From an uncultured Arachnia sp. (GTDB lineage Bacteria > Actinomycetota > Actinomycetes > Propionibacteriales > Propionibacteriaceae), in contig CANLTJ010000006.1 in NCBI GenBank assembly GCA_947493995.1, forward strand, positions 116,664-180,663: DNA of 64,000 nucleotides, read 5' to 3'. The position numbers were made by a program, and so were the translations under genes. This document shows positions 1 to 8,462 of this stretch, piece by piece (the stretch's first letter is position 1; each line of letters begins with the position of its first letter). The notes below the pieces were generated by a model, which had not been told where the DNA came from, did no database searches, and worked only from the letters and a program-made list of their open reading frames with translations.

Positions 1-275
1 ACGGAAGTTGCTCGCTCAGGATCAGCGACCCACTCGGGCCACGGCCGCCCGGCCACCTCACCCTCGATCCACGACAGGACTTCCCGGCCCTGCTCGTCGA
101 TTCCCAGGAATCGTGGCACGCAGTCGACGTCGGCCTCCTCGAGCTGGTTGAGAAGTCGATGGACAAGTTCGGAGTGCGGACCCATCGGCCGGCGAACCGT
201 GTCGCCCACCCTCACCACGCCGTCAGTGCCGTCGCCACCCTGCAACGGAATTTCGTGCGCTCCCGGATCATTCAT
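1..275 (-). CDS. Phosphotransferase (aminoglycoside/choline kinase-like), N-terminal part
   Basis: The frame is open from an ATG at 275 to the window edge (about 91 codons), so the C-terminal part lies outside the window. The translation begins MNDPGAHEI and continues with the pattern of the APH phosphotransferase family: a VVRVGDTVRRP strand, then a segment on heads of lobes ending in PRFLGID and LSWIEGEV. Members phosphorylate small molecules such as aminoglycosides, choline or homoserine. The catalytic loop is not in the window, so the substrate cannot be named. The gene diverges from the antiporter gene at 379. Confidence 0.65.
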   Translation of the reverse strand, partial: MNDPGAHEIPLQGGDGTDGVVRVGDTVRRPMGPHSELVHRLLNQLEEADVDCVPRFLGIDEQGREVLSWIEGEVAGRPWPEWVADPERATS

Positions 276-378
276 GTCCCCAGCATGGCACCGCTACGAA
301 ATTTTGTCGCTGGTTCACGGTGGATTGTCACCGATGCTCGTTTGACTCACCACCGGGCGGGCCTGCCACGCTTGATGG

Positions 379-2349
379 GTGCAACAGCTCTGGCAGACCC
401 TGACCGATGCCCTCGCAACTCTCGATCCCACCGCCTACCTGGCACTCGTCGTCGTGGTGGCGGTGATTGCGCAGTGGATCGCGTGGGCAGCGAAGGTTCC
501 TTCCATTCTGCTGCTTCTGGTCATCGGGTTCCTTCTGGGCCGGTTCGTACAACCCGATGACATCCTGGGCCGCGACGTCCTCTTCGCCGGTGTAAACCTG
601 GCCGTGGGCATCATCCTGTTCGAGGGTGCCCTCACCCTGCGCTTCCGCGACATCCGCGACCTCAAGCGGCCCATCCTGAGGCTCAGCACCATCACGGTGC
701 TCGTCGCCTGGGTGCTGATCAGCACTTCCGCCTGGCTGGTCGGCTTCCAGATCGAGATGTCCGTGTTGGTGGGTGCCATTTTGGTGGTCACAGGCCCGAC
801 GGTGATTGCACCCATCCTTCGCATGATCCGCCCCACCCGCAGAGTCTCCTCTCTCCTGAAGTGGGAGGGCATCATCGTCGACCCCATCGGCGCAGTTCTC
901 GCGGTGCTGGTTTTCCAGGGCATGCTGCAGCTTCGCAGTGGCGATCCACTCCCTGAGCTGATCCAGGCGCTGGTCATGACGCTGTTGTTGTCCCTTGCTC
1001 TGGGGCTTGGTCTCGGCTGGATCGTGGGCTGGCTCATGTACCACCACGCCATTCCAGACTTCCTGCACGGTGTCTTCTTTGTTGCGGTGGCCGTGGGGGC
1101 GCTTGTTGCATCGGATGCCATCCAGACCGAGAGCGGTCTCCTGACGGTGACAGTGATGGGCATCTATCTGGGAAACCAGAAGAGACTTCGCCTCCGGTTG
1201 GTCGAGGAATTCGCGGAACATCTGCAGGTGCTGTTCGTCGGGGCACTGTTTCTGGTGCTGGCCGCCCGGATCGCTCCGTCGGACATCGTCGACGTGGCGC
1301 CCCGCGCACTCATCTTCGTGGCTCTGCTCGTCCTGGTGGTGCGCCCCGTCAGCATCATGCTCGGCCTGATCGGCACCCGGGTCAGCCGTGAGGAGCGATC
1401 CCTCATGCTGTGGATGGCTCCCCGTGGCATCGTCGCTGCAGCAATCACCAGCGTGTTCGGACTGCAGTTCACCCAGGCCGCCGACGACGCCGCCGCTCGG
1501 GCGGCCGAGGCCACGGGGGCGGAGGCTGAGGCGCTCCTGTCGGAGGCCACGCAACTGTCCGATCTCGCCGAGCAAGCCAGCGAACTCGTCCCTCTGGTCT
1601 TCATCGTGATCGTGTCCACCGTCGCCATCTACGGCTTGGGTATCGGGCGGCTGGCGGAGCGGCTCGGTCTGGCCGCCCGGTCCCCCCAGGGTGTGCTGTT
1701 CGTGGGCGGGCAGCAGTGGATCGTGGATGCCGCAACCACGCTGAATGCAGCCGGGGTCAAAACACGAGTGGTCTCCAATGAGTTCCCCAAGACCGCCAAG
1801 GCCAGGCGCGTCGGGCTGGACACCGTGACGGCCAACATCTTGTCCGAGTACGCCGCGAAGGACATGGAACTCACCTCCTTCAAGTCCCTGATCGCGGCCA
1901 CCCCCGCCGACGAGGTCAACGCCACTGCTGCACGGGAATTCTCCAAGGTCCTGGGACAGGCCAATGTCTTCCAACTTCCTCAGCGCGAGAAGCCGGCCGG
2001 GGCGACGCGTGGCCGGACCAACGCGGCTGATCACCTCACCGTGTCCACCTGCTTCAACCCGCCCAGGACCAACACGCAGCTGAAGGAACTGATCCAGCGG
2101 GGTTTCACCGTGAAACACACCCGCCTGACATCCGCCTTCACCCGCGACGACTTCCAGGAGATGTGGGGAGACGAACCGGTCTACATGTTCGTCCTGAACG
2201 AAGGCGAGGTTGACGTCGTCAATGGTCGCACGAAGGTACCCCGGAAGGGCGTGTCGATCATCTCGCTCGTCCCGCCCCGGCCTCCCGCCCGGCCGGATCG
2301 CCACGCCCCGGTGGACGCTCGCGGTGATCGTGACGTCGTCCACGCGTAA
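379..2349 (+). CDS. Cation/proton antiporter, CPA1 (NhaP-like), with C-terminal RCK-like domain
   Basis: A 656-residue inner-membrane protein predicted to exchange Na+ or K+ for protons. About the first 430 residues are membrane helices. FEGAL (about 81-85), TGPT (138-141) and the charged pair E163/D168 in KWEGIIVDP match the ion-binding core of CPA1 antiporters. A long Ala/Glu-rich loop sits near residues 370-400. The last 220 residues are soluble and include a Rossmann-like GVLFVGG segment like an RCK/TrkA-N nucleotide-binding domain, which suggests gating by a cytosolic ligand. The start is GTG at 379; the nearby ATG at 375 is in another frame. A small methyltransferase gene follows after 9 bases. 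Confidence 0.85.
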   Translation: MQQLWQTLTDALATLDPTAYLALVVVVAVIAQWIAWAAKVPSILLLLVIGFLLGRFVQPDDILGRDVLFAGVNLAVGIILFEGALTLRFRDIRDLKRPILRLSTITVLVAWVLISTSAWLVGFQIEMSVLVGAILVVTGPTVIAPILRMIRPTRRVSSLLKWEGIIVDPIGAVLAVLVFQGMLQLRSGDPLPELIQALVMTLLLSLALGLGLGWIVGWLMYHHAIPDFLHGVFFVAVAVGALVASDAIQTESGLLTVTVMGIYLGNQKRLRLRLVEEFAEHLQVLFVGALFLVLAARIAPSDIVDVAPRALIFVALLVLVVRPVSIMLGLIGTRVSREERSLMLWMAPRGIVAAAITSVFGLQFTQAADDAAARAAEATGAEAEALLSEATQLSDLAEQASELVPLVFIVIVSTVAIYGLGIGRLAERLGLAARSPQGVLFVGGQQWIVDAATTLNAAGVKTRVVSNEFPKTAKARRVGLDTVTANILSEYAAKDMELTSFKSLIAATPADEVNATAAREFSKVLGQANVFQLPQREKPAGATRGRTNAADHLTVSTCFNPPRTNTQLKELIQRGFTVKHTRLTSAFTRDDFQEMWGDEPVYMFVLNEGEVDVVNGRTKVPRKGVSIISLVPPRPPARPDRHAPVDARGDRDVVHA

Positions 2350-2358
2350 CCTGACGAG

Positions 2359-2853
2359 ATGATGTCACGTCGCACCACACCGCCCAGCACAGCAGGAACC
2401 TCGGGTACGGAGTTCCTCGACGCCACAGTGCCGCCGGTGCTCTGGGCCGCGCTCGGGGCCCTCCTGCAGCGGATGTTCCCGAGTCGTCCGACATCGAAGG
2501 GGGTGAGGGGGCTGTCGGTGCTCCTCCTGGTCGGATCGGCTTCTCTCGGTCTCCGGGCCGTGCGTGGATTTCGCGAGCACGGCACAACCGTGCATCCCCA
2601 CCGCATCCGTGACGTCTCATTCCTTGTCCAGGATGGGGCGCACTCCGTATCTCGCAACCCGATGTACACGGCCCTGCTGGGGGCGCTGGTGAGCAATGCC
2701 CTGTGGCGCGGTCGCGTTGCCGCCCTTATCCCCGTCGTGGCGGTGTGGGCTGCGCTCGACAAGTTTCAGGTCGGCCCGGAGGAAGCAGCTCTGGCGGACG
2801 CATTCGGTGCCGAATTCGATCGCTACCGGGACGCCGTTCCCCGCTGGCTGTGA
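2359..2853 (+). CDS. Isoprenylcysteine carboxyl methyltransferase (ICMT)-like membrane protein
   Basis: A 164-residue membrane protein with the C-terminal signature of the ICMT/phospholipid methyltransferase superfamily: SRNPMY (around residue 97) followed by a helix pair and a terminal EEAAL..FG.EF..Y segment that forms the SAM-binding site in the family. The N-terminus has hydrophobic helices around residues 26-38 and 50-65. The substrate is unknown; bacterial members methylate lipids or small acids. The gene lies 9 bases after the antiporter gene, so the two are probably co-transcribed. It converges on the acetyltransferase at 2863. Confidence 0.7.
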   Translation: MMSRRTTPPSTAGTSGTEFLDATVPPVLWAALGALLQRMFPSRPTSKGVRGLSVLLLVGSASLGLRAVRGFREHGTTVHPHRIRDVSFLVQDGAHSVSRNPMYTALLGALVSNALWRGRVAALIPVVAVWAALDKFQVGPEEAALADAFGAEFDRYRDAVPRWL

Positions 2854-2862
2854 CGGTTTCCG

Positions 2863-3330
2863 CTACCGCCCCGGACGAACCATGGTGCGGTGGTCAAGCC
2901 CGGCCTCGATGAAACGCTCCCCCACCACCTCGAATCCGAACCTCTCGTAGAGCCGCACCACATATTCCTGCGCGTGGATGGTCAGCGCTTCGCCCCCGAA
3001 GCGATCGAGGACCTCCCGGATCAACTGCGTGGCAAGCCCCTCGTGCCGACGGTCGGCGCGCACGGCCACCCGACCGAACGTCCGTCGCGCACCTCGCTCG
3101 GGCTCGTCGAGCTCTGCCACCCGAAGATATGCCGCACAGCCCCGGTGGTCCGGAATCCACAGGTGCAACGTGCGCTCATCCCGGTCCGCGGCGTCGAAGT
3201 CCTGTTCGTTGATCCGCTGCTCCACGAAGAAGACCTCAGTGCGCAGCAGCACCATCTCGAAGACGTCGTCGCGGGACATTTGCGACCACCGTTTGCACAC
3301 GGAAGCATGTTCCGTGCCCGTACCCACCAT
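2863..3330 (-). CDS. GNAT acetyltransferase, ElaA-like
   Basis: A GNAT-fold acetyltransferase of about 155 residues. The motif LLRTEVFFVEQ near the N-terminus is the ElaA-type signature, and the acetyl-CoA loop is seen as VRADRRHEGLATQLI. The C-terminal LYERFGFEVVGE segment is typical of the fold. The acceptor is unknown. I prefer ATG 3330 over the GTG at 3336, because a TATTCT -10 box lies 6 bases upstream of that ATG, the usual arrangement for a leaderless actinobacterial mRNA; no Shine-Dalgarno is visible. Confidence 0.75.
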   Translation of the reverse strand: MVGTGTEHASVCKRWSQMSRDDVFEMVLLRTEVFFVEQRINEQDFDAADRDERTLHLWIPDHRGCAAYLRVAELDEPERGARRTFGRVAVRADRRHEGLATQLIREVLDRFGGEALTIHAQEYVVRLYERFGFEVVGERFIEAGLDHRTMVRPGR

Positions 3331-3369
3331 GAGCACAGAATAGGGGCTGATCCACCAAGCGCTTCGAGG

Positions 3370-4236
3370 TCAGGCTGTGGTGGATGTTTCCCGCTCGGCC
3401 ATGTTCCACAGAGCTTCAGCCTGCTGCGGGTTGGAGGCCGCCACAGACCTGCCGATCAGGCTGGGCCAGCCGGTCAGCGCCCTGAATCCATCAGGGCCGA
3501 CGTAGGAACACTCGGGTAGATCGGCCGTGGCAGCGAACAGCGTGCACAGCGCGCTCTTTCTGGCCGACTGCGCGAAGGGGGTGGAGACGGCCGTGATGAT
3601 CTTCTCCGCGGTCTTGTTTCCCACCGCGCTCTGCAGGTTACTCAGCACCCAGCCGGGGTGCACGAGTTGCACGCTGACGTCTGTCTCCCGCAGTCGCCGG
3701 GACAGTTCCAGGCCCCAGAGCATGTCGGCCAGTTTCGATTCGCCGTAGCCGGCGATGATGCTCCACTTCCGACTCCGGAAGTGGGGGTCGTCCAAGCTGA
3801 TCTCGGCTCCCAAGTGGGCGTTGGACGCGACGATGATGATGCGGTCCTTCACCTGCGGCAGCAGGAGGTTCGTGAAGGCGAAGGGGCCGAGGAAGTTGGT
3901 GCCGATCATCTTCTCGAATCCATCGGCGGTCTCCTCGCGCCGACGCGTCACGACTCCCGCGTTGTTGACCAGCACATCAATGTCACCGGTGATGGATGCC
4001 GCGGCTTTGCGTACCGAGTCCAGTGACGCGAGATCGAGGTGGACCACCTCGTGCTGTCCACCCCACTCCCGGTTGAGTTCCTCAGCTCGTTCCACCCGGC
4101 GGGCCGGCAGGATGAGCGTCGCACCTGCAGCAGCCGCCGCCTGCGCAGTCGCCAGCCCCAGTCCGTTGGTGGCGCCCGTGATGAGCCAGCGCTTCCCGGT
4201 TTGATCGGGCATGTCCGCAAGAGTCCAATGAGTCAT
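3370..4236 (-). CDS. Short-chain dehydrogenase/reductase
   Basis: A 288-residue classical SDR oxidoreductase. The nucleotide-binding motif TGATNGLG is at residues 20-27, NNAG follows near residue 91, and the catalytic YGESK (Tyr-x3-Lys) is present after a VASNAH strand bearing the catalytic serine. The length and the retinol-dehydrogenase-like layout (a long C-terminal tail with PGWVLSNLQ) suggest an NAD(P)H-dependent carbonyl reductase; the substrate cannot be inferred. A truncated copy of the dispersed repeat begins 55 bases upstream of the start codon. Confidence 0.85.
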   Translation of the reverse strand: MTHWTLADMPDQTGKRWLITGATNGLGLATAQAAAAAGATLILPARRVERAEELNREWGGQHEVVHLDLASLDSVRKAAASITGDIDVLVNNAGVVTRRREETADGFEKMIGTNFLGPFAFTNLLLPQVKDRIIIVASNAHLGAEISLDDPHFRSRKWSIIAGYGESKLADMLWGLELSRRLRETDVSVQLVHPGWVLSNLQSAVGNKTAEKIITAVSTPFAQSARKSALCTLFAATADLPECSYVGPDGFRALTGWPSLIGRSVAASNPQQAEALWNMAERETSTTA

Positions 4237-4291
4237 GCAGCCAATGAAAGCACCTACCGCAAACTCGGACTTTTTGACGGCCAGCGGCTGA

Positions 4292-4372
4292 GGAAGTGCT
4301 GATCAATGCTGTTCTCGGCGAGGACTTGGCCGGGCGGGATGCTCAGAGAGCGTTTCTCGGGCTGATCAGCGG
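4292..4372 (+). repeat. Truncated copy 1 of the dispersed MITE-like repeat
   Basis: Bases 4292-4341 match the left end of the repeat family, including the terminal inverted repeat GGAAGTGCTGATCAAT and the following GTTCTCGGCGAGGACTTGGC segment. The family sequence then stops, and a short CTGATCAGCGG at 4362-4372 resembles the right end. This looks like a copy with about 80 bases of its middle deleted. It lies between the SDR gene start and the SpoIIAA-like gene, both leftward. Confidence 0.75.
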
Positions 4373-4401
4373 CCGCCGCGGATCGGTTGAGATGCCAAAC
4401 C

Positions 4402-4761
4402 TCACTCGGTGATCCAGGCCACGGCATTGTCACGCTGGCCGCTGGGGTAGGTCTCCACGGTCATGTCGGTGAGGTTGCCGGCCCAATCGGTGAGCTGATT
4501 CAGCCATGAGGCGTCAGAGACCACCGCCAACTTCTCGACGTCGTCGAAGAAGCCGGCTGCCTTGAGATCCATCCATGCGGCCTTCGGCTCGATGCGGCCG
4601 AGGTCGATGTCTCCGATGGTGACCAGAAGCCGGATTTTGCCGCTCCTGGCGACAGCCTCCTCCAGCACACTTCGAAGCTTCTTCTCGTCCTCAACGTCGA
4701 GTGAGCCGCTGTAATCTGCGGTGACGACGTTGCTGTTCTCAATGGTGGATACCTGCAACAT
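4402..4761 (-). CDS. SpoIIAA-like (STAS-fold) protein
   Basis: A small soluble protein of about 119 residues with the SpoIIAA-like/STAS layout: a first strand of the form MLQVSTIENSNVV, then a SGSLDVEDEKKL helix, the strand IRLLVTI and a helix containing AAWMDLK. Family members are found free-standing and their role is unknown, although STAS domains generally mediate regulatory protein contacts. ATG 4761 is the likely start: AGGAGG lies just upstream, whereas the ATG at 4797 has no such site. Confidence 0.75.
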   Translation of the reverse strand: MLQVSTIENSNVVTADYSGSLDVEDEKKLRSVLEEAVARSGKIRLLVTIGDIDLGRIEPKAAWMDLKAAGFFDDVEKLAVVSDASWLNQLTDWAGNLTDMTVETYPSGQRDNAVAWITE

Positions 4762-4857
4762 GACGAAGCCTCCTGGATGCTCGATTCTCTCCTCCATCGA
4801 CCGTAGCGCGGCCTCCGGGTCACCGAATCATCCCCGCCCGGCTGCGGAGGATTGCAG

Positions 4858-6534
4858 TTAGGTGGACACCACAACGGGCACGATCATGGGGCGACGACGC
4901 AGCTTCCGCGACACCCATGCACCCATGACCCGGCGTGTGACCTGCTGCAGCCGGCTTGTGTCCTCCACTCCCTCGGAGAGCGCCTCCCGAATGGCTTTCG
5001 CCACTTCGTCCTTCACCCCGTCGAAGACGGACTCCTCCTCCGCGAAGCCGCGAGCGTGGACGTCGGGTCCGCTGACCAGTTCCCGCGTCTCCAGGTTCAC
5101 CACCGACACGATGGAGATGAAGCCCTCCTCGCCCAGCACGCGGCGATCCGTGAGCGACTCACTGATGTCACCCACCGTCGACCCGTCGACGAAGATGTAG
5201 GCAGCGTCCACCGCTCCCACGCGCCGGGCGCGTCCCTTTGCGAGGTCGATCACGTCCCCGTCCTCCGCAACGATGACGTTTTCCGCCGGAACACCCGAGG
5301 CGACGGCCAACTTGGCGTTGGCGATCATGTGGCGGATCTCTCCGTGCACGGGCAGAACACTGCGCGGACGCAGGATGTTGTAGCAGTAGAGCAACTCCCC
5401 AGCCGAGGCATGGCCCGAGACGTGGACCATGGCGTTTGCCTTGTGCACCACCTGTGCGCCCAGCTTCGACAAGCCGTTGATCACCCGGTACACCGAGTTC
5501 TCATTGCCGGGGATGAGCGACGACGCCAGCAGAACCACGTCGCCGGGCCCCACCTCCACCACCGGGTGCGTCTCATTGGCGATACGGCTGAGCGCCGCCA
5601 TGGGTTCGCCCTGTGAGCCGGTGGACACGATGACCACCTGGTTCGCGGGGTACTTGTCGATGTCGCGCATCTCGATGAGCGTGTCGGCGGGGACCGTCAG
5701 GAACCCGAGGTCGCGAGCGATGGCCATGTTGCGCACCATCGAGCGTCCCACGTAGACCACCTTGCGGCCGTGCTTCACCGCAAGGTCGAGCACCTGCTGG
5801 ATGCGGTGCACATGACTTGCGAAGCTGGCCACGATCAGCTTCTGGTTCGCTGTTTCGAACACTCGCGACATGGCTGGCTCGATGTCCTTCTCCGGCGTCG
5901 TGAAGCCCGGCACCTCAGCATTGGTGGAGTCCACCATGAAGAGGTCGACGCCCTCCTCCCCGAGCCGGGCGAAGGCGCGGAGGTCGGTGATGCGTCCATC
6001 GAGCGGGAGTTGGTCCATCTTGAAGTCGCCGGTGTGCAGAACCGTGCCCGCGGGGGTGCGGATGGCCACCGCCAGCGCGTCGGGAATGGAGTGGTTCACG
6101 GCGATGAACTCGAAGTCGAACTTGCCGACCTTGACGCGGTCGCCCTCCCTGACCTCGAGCAGCTGTTGCCCTCGGATGCGGTGCTCCTTGAGCTTGTTGG
6201 CGAGGAAGGCGAGAGTCAGCTTGGAGCCGTAGATGGGGATGTCCGGCCTCTTGCGCAGCAGGTAGGGCACGGCGCCGATGTGGTCCTCGTGCCCGTGTGT
6301 CAGGACCAGGGCAGTGATGTCGCCGAGTCGATTGTTGAGATTGTTGAGGGCCGGCAGGATGAGATCGACGCCCGGGTGGTGCTCCTCGGGGAACAACACG
6401 CCGCAATCCACGAGAGCGATCTCGCGATCGATTTCGAAGGACGCCATGTTGCGGCCCACGTCCCCCAGACCTCCGAGTGGAGTGATGCGCAGGGTTCCGG
6501 ACTTCAATGGGGGTGGCGTCTTCAGTTCAGTCAT
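4858..6534 (-). CDS. rnj: Ribonuclease J
   Basis: A 558-residue metallo-beta-lactamase/beta-CASP nuclease that degrades and processes RNA as a 5'-3' exonuclease and endonuclease. The zinc motif HGHEDH is at residues 80-85, HTGDFK follows later, and the beta-CASP segment includes the glycine-rich STGSQGE site. The C-terminal HVSGHAS and the DVHARGF region match RNase J. The length is normal for actinobacteria. It is monocistronic here, with an acetyltransferase diverging from it at 6603. Confidence 0.95.
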   Translation of the reverse strand: MTELKTPPPLKSGTLRITPLGGLGDVGRNMASFEIDREIALVDCGVLFPEEHHPGVDLILPALNNLNNRLGDITALVLTHGHEDHIGAVPYLLRKRPDIPIYGSKLTLAFLANKLKEHRIRGQQLLEVREGDRVKVGKFDFEFIAVNHSIPDALAVAIRTPAGTVLHTGDFKMDQLPLDGRITDLRAFARLGEEGVDLFMVDSTNAEVPGFTTPEKDIEPAMSRVFETANQKLIVASFASHVHRIQQVLDLAVKHGRKVVYVGRSMVRNMAIARDLGFLTVPADTLIEMRDIDKYPANQVVIVSTGSQGEPMAALSRIANETHPVVEVGPGDVVLLASSLIPGNENSVYRVINGLSKLGAQVVHKANAMVHVSGHASAGELLYCYNILRPRSVLPVHGEIRHMIANAKLAVASGVPAENVIVAEDGDVIDLAKGRARRVGAVDAAYIFVDGSTVGDISESLTDRRVLGEEGFISIVSVVNLETRELVSGPDVHARGFAEEESVFDGVKDEVAKAIREALSEGVEDTSRLQQVTRRVMGAWVSRKLRRRPMIVPVVVST

Positions 6535-6589
6535 TGCTTCAGGTTAGTGGACCGGCGCCGTCGGCTGGGTTCCGGCCAGCGGGGTCTCC

Positions 6590-6595
6590 TACACT
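6590..6595 (+). promoter_or_regulatory. Putative -10 box of a leaderless promoter
   Basis: TACACT fits the actinobacterial -10 consensus TAnnnT and ends 7 bases before the ATG at 6603. No Shine-Dalgarno precedes that ATG, so the mRNA may begin at the start codon. I see no good -35 box. Confidence 0.4.
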
Positions 6596-6602
6596 GTGAC
6601 CC

Positions 6603-7133
6603 ATGCCCGTTCCCGATTCCGTTCGTCTGGCCATGCCCGCGGAGGCAGTCGACGTTGCGCGGCTGCAGCGCAGATCCTGGGCCGCAACGCCCGCACTTGC
6701 CAGCGCCATGGCGGACATCACTGCAGACCAGACCGTTCAGGCATGGCACGAAGCCATCACCAAACCGCCGCTGGCGCATTGCCGAGTGCTTGTCGCCATC
6801 GGGGACGGCGCCGTCGTCGGGTTCGCGGTGACCGGCCCCAGCGGCGATCCCGATGCGGAACCAACCGATGGGACGATCGTCGAGTTCGTGGTGGATGAGG
6901 AGAGCGTGGAGGCCGGGCACAGCTCACGGTTGATGAACGCCGCCGTGGACACTCTCCGCGCGGACGGCTACGAGGTTGCCACCATGTGGCTCCCGAGCGA
7001 CTCCGACGGCCTGCGCGGCTTCCTCAGCGAGTGTGGATGGGGCGCCGATGGCGCGCACCGCGAGGTGGGCGTGGACGACGACTCCCCCAGCGTGAAGCTC
7101 GTCCGCATGGTCACCGACATCACCACCGACTGA
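6603..7133 (+). CDS. GNAT family acetyltransferase
   Basis: A 176-residue protein with a GNAT fold: an N-terminal RLAMPAEAVDVARLQ strand-helix, a central strand pair ending in VEFVVDEE, and an acetyl-CoA-binding region written VEAGHSSRLMNAAVDTLR, which departs from the usual R-x-x-G-x-G/A pattern. It may therefore be a diverged or inactive member. The substrate is unknown. It converges on the AbiEi-like gene across 262 bases that contain a copy of the dispersed repeat. Confidence 0.65.
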   Translation: MPVPDSVRLAMPAEAVDVARLQRRSWAATPALASAMADITADQTVQAWHEAITKPPLAHCRVLVAIGDGAVVGFAVTGPSGDPDAEPTDGTIVEFVVDEESVEAGHSSRLMNAAVDTLRADGYEVATMWLPSDSDGLRGFLSECGWGADGAHREVGVDDDSPSVKLVRMVTDITTD

Positions 7134-7256
7134 GCAGCGAACTCGATCTTTACGGTCGCTCCGGCGACGAAGTACCGGTAGCCACTCAGCTCAGCCGTCT
7201 GGGTGGCCCTGAGTGGGCCCTGGCTGCCGGTAGACCAGCAGCTGGGGCTCACTCAA

Positions 7257-7395
7257 GGAAGCGCTGCAGCCAGATCGGGCGATCTGGCGCCCCACCATCT
7301 GGATATGGACATCCAGTACACGCACCAGATGCAGTGACACCATTTCATCCCGCCCGGCCAAGTCCTCGCCGAGAACAGCATTGATCAGTGCTTCC
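7257..7395 (-). repeat. Copy 2 of the dispersed MITE-like repeat (internally deleted)
   Basis: This 139-bp copy is in reverse orientation. The left terminus (GGAAGCACTGATCAAT on the minus strand) is at 7395 and the element runs to GGAAGC at 7257. Near the right end about 25 bases, including the CCAGGACATGATTGATCA segment of full copies, are missing. ACTCA occurs on both sides (7251-7255 and 7399-7403), a possible target-site duplication. The element abuts the TAA stop codon of the neighbouring gene at 7396. The rest of the 7134-7256 gap shows nothing I can name. Confidence 0.85.
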
Positions 7396-8346
7396 TTAAC
7401 TCATGCTGCTCTTGCGGCACCGATCACAACGCCCCCTCCCGCCTGTCCAACCTCGCAACATCAACACGTCATGCAACTGCCAGGCCACCTCGCACGGCCG
7501 CTCGGTCACGTCGTGCCATCCGTATCGAAGTGTTTGCAGGCCGCTCATGGCGAGCCGGTTGTCGCGGGCCATGTCTCTGAAAGACTGCTCGTGCCCCAGA
7601 CGGCCGTCCAATTCCACCACGACGCCCTGGTCCTCCCAGACGGCATCGGATCGCGTTCCTCGCCTCAGTTCCTTCTGCAGGGTGGGAGGTGGTAGATCGT
7701 GTGCGCGCACGACCACTTGGAGGAAGCGCCACTCCAGCACTGATTCCACGCCCTTCGCTCCCTCATCACACAACTGTGTGAGCAGCCGTCTCCGCTTGAC
7801 GCGGTCTCGGGAGGTCATCACCGCGGTCAGCCGCCCTGGAGTGGTGATCCCCTGACTGAAGGCGCGAGTTACCGCGGCCACGGTCTCATCCTCCGTCGTC
7901 TCGGCAGCGACGTCGAGCAATGTCACGTCGATGGCAGTTCTTGGCGGCTCGCCCCGGCCGTTACGGTTAGCACGGCGAAATGTCACACCCCAAGATGAGT
8001 CACCCATTCGTTTGAGCGCACTCGTTCCACCGTGCCACACAGTGATTTGCTTCGGTGGATTCGATGCCGCACCCAGCAGATGCGCAGCAGCTAACCCACC
8101 TACCACCGAGCTCGGACCAGCATAGAGAATCGCAGCCCAAGACCAGCTGAGCCACGTGGGTTCCTCGACGCAGTACAGACCTGCATCCATCCGTACCCAA
8201 CCCTGTTTCCAACGTCGGCCGGCTGCTGAAGGGAGACCCAGAAGCTGCAATTGCGCTTGCGACAATACTCCCGCTTGCCGCCGGGCAAGTTGAAGGATCT
8301 GCGGATCGGGGCTGAGACGGCTGTACACAGATTGTACTTTGGGCAC
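7396..8346 (-). CDS. AbiEi-like / DUF559 domain protein
   Basis: A 316-residue protein of a kind common in actinobacterial chromosomes. The N-terminal part (ILQLARRQAGVLSQAQL) is a winged-helix domain like that of AbiEi antitoxins. The C-terminal third carries a DUF559/Vsr-like restriction-endonuclease fold with the strands VVVELDGRLGH and DNRLAMSGLQTLRYGWHDV. No AbiEii toxin gene is adjacent, so an antitoxin role is doubtful. The reading frame ends in a Cys/Arg-rich tail (RCDRCRKSS), and its stop codon lies immediately beside repeat copy 2, so the insertion may have altered the original C-terminus. Confidence 0.7.
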   Translation of the reverse strand: MPKVQSVYSRLSPDPQILQLARRQAGVLSQAQLQLLGLPSAAGRRWKQGWVRMDAGLYCVEEPTWLSWSWAAILYAGPSSVVGGLAAAHLLGAASNPPKQITVWHGGTSALKRMGDSSWGVTFRRANRNGRGEPPRTAIDVTLLDVAAETTEDETVAAVTRAFSQGITTPGRLTAVMTSRDRVKRRRLLTQLCDEGAKGVESVLEWRFLQVVVRAHDLPPPTLQKELRRGTRSDAVWEDQGVVVELDGRLGHEQSFRDMARDNRLAMSGLQTLRYGWHDVTERPCEVAWQLHDVLMLRGWTGGRGRCDRCRKSSMS

Positions 8347-8403
8347 CTGTGCACACCCATCACCAACCGGGAGGGGCGCGGTGGAAAAGCAAGCACTCCT
8401 TGA

Positions 8404-8443
8404 CTGTGGAGTTGGTGACGTCAGACCAGCATCAACTCCACAG
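8404..8443 (-). terminator. Hairpin downstream of dapB
   Basis: CTGTGGAGTTG and CAACTCCACAG form a perfect 11-bp stem with an 18-base loop, 20 bases after the dapB stop codon. No run of T follows, which is common for actinobacterial terminators. Confidence 0.65.
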
Positions 8444-8462
8444 CTACCGGGTCCTAGCGCAA

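Noticed and set aside
328..2343. A 671-residue leftward open frame opposite the antiporter gene
   Set aside because: It mirrors the codons of the real gene, has a His/Asp/Gln-rich nonsense composition and no domain. High GC keeps such antisense frames open.
7134..7256. Possible protein remnant (a leftward ELSGYRYFVAGATVKIEF-like stretch)
   Set aside because: It is too short, has no start signal, and I cannot match it to a family.
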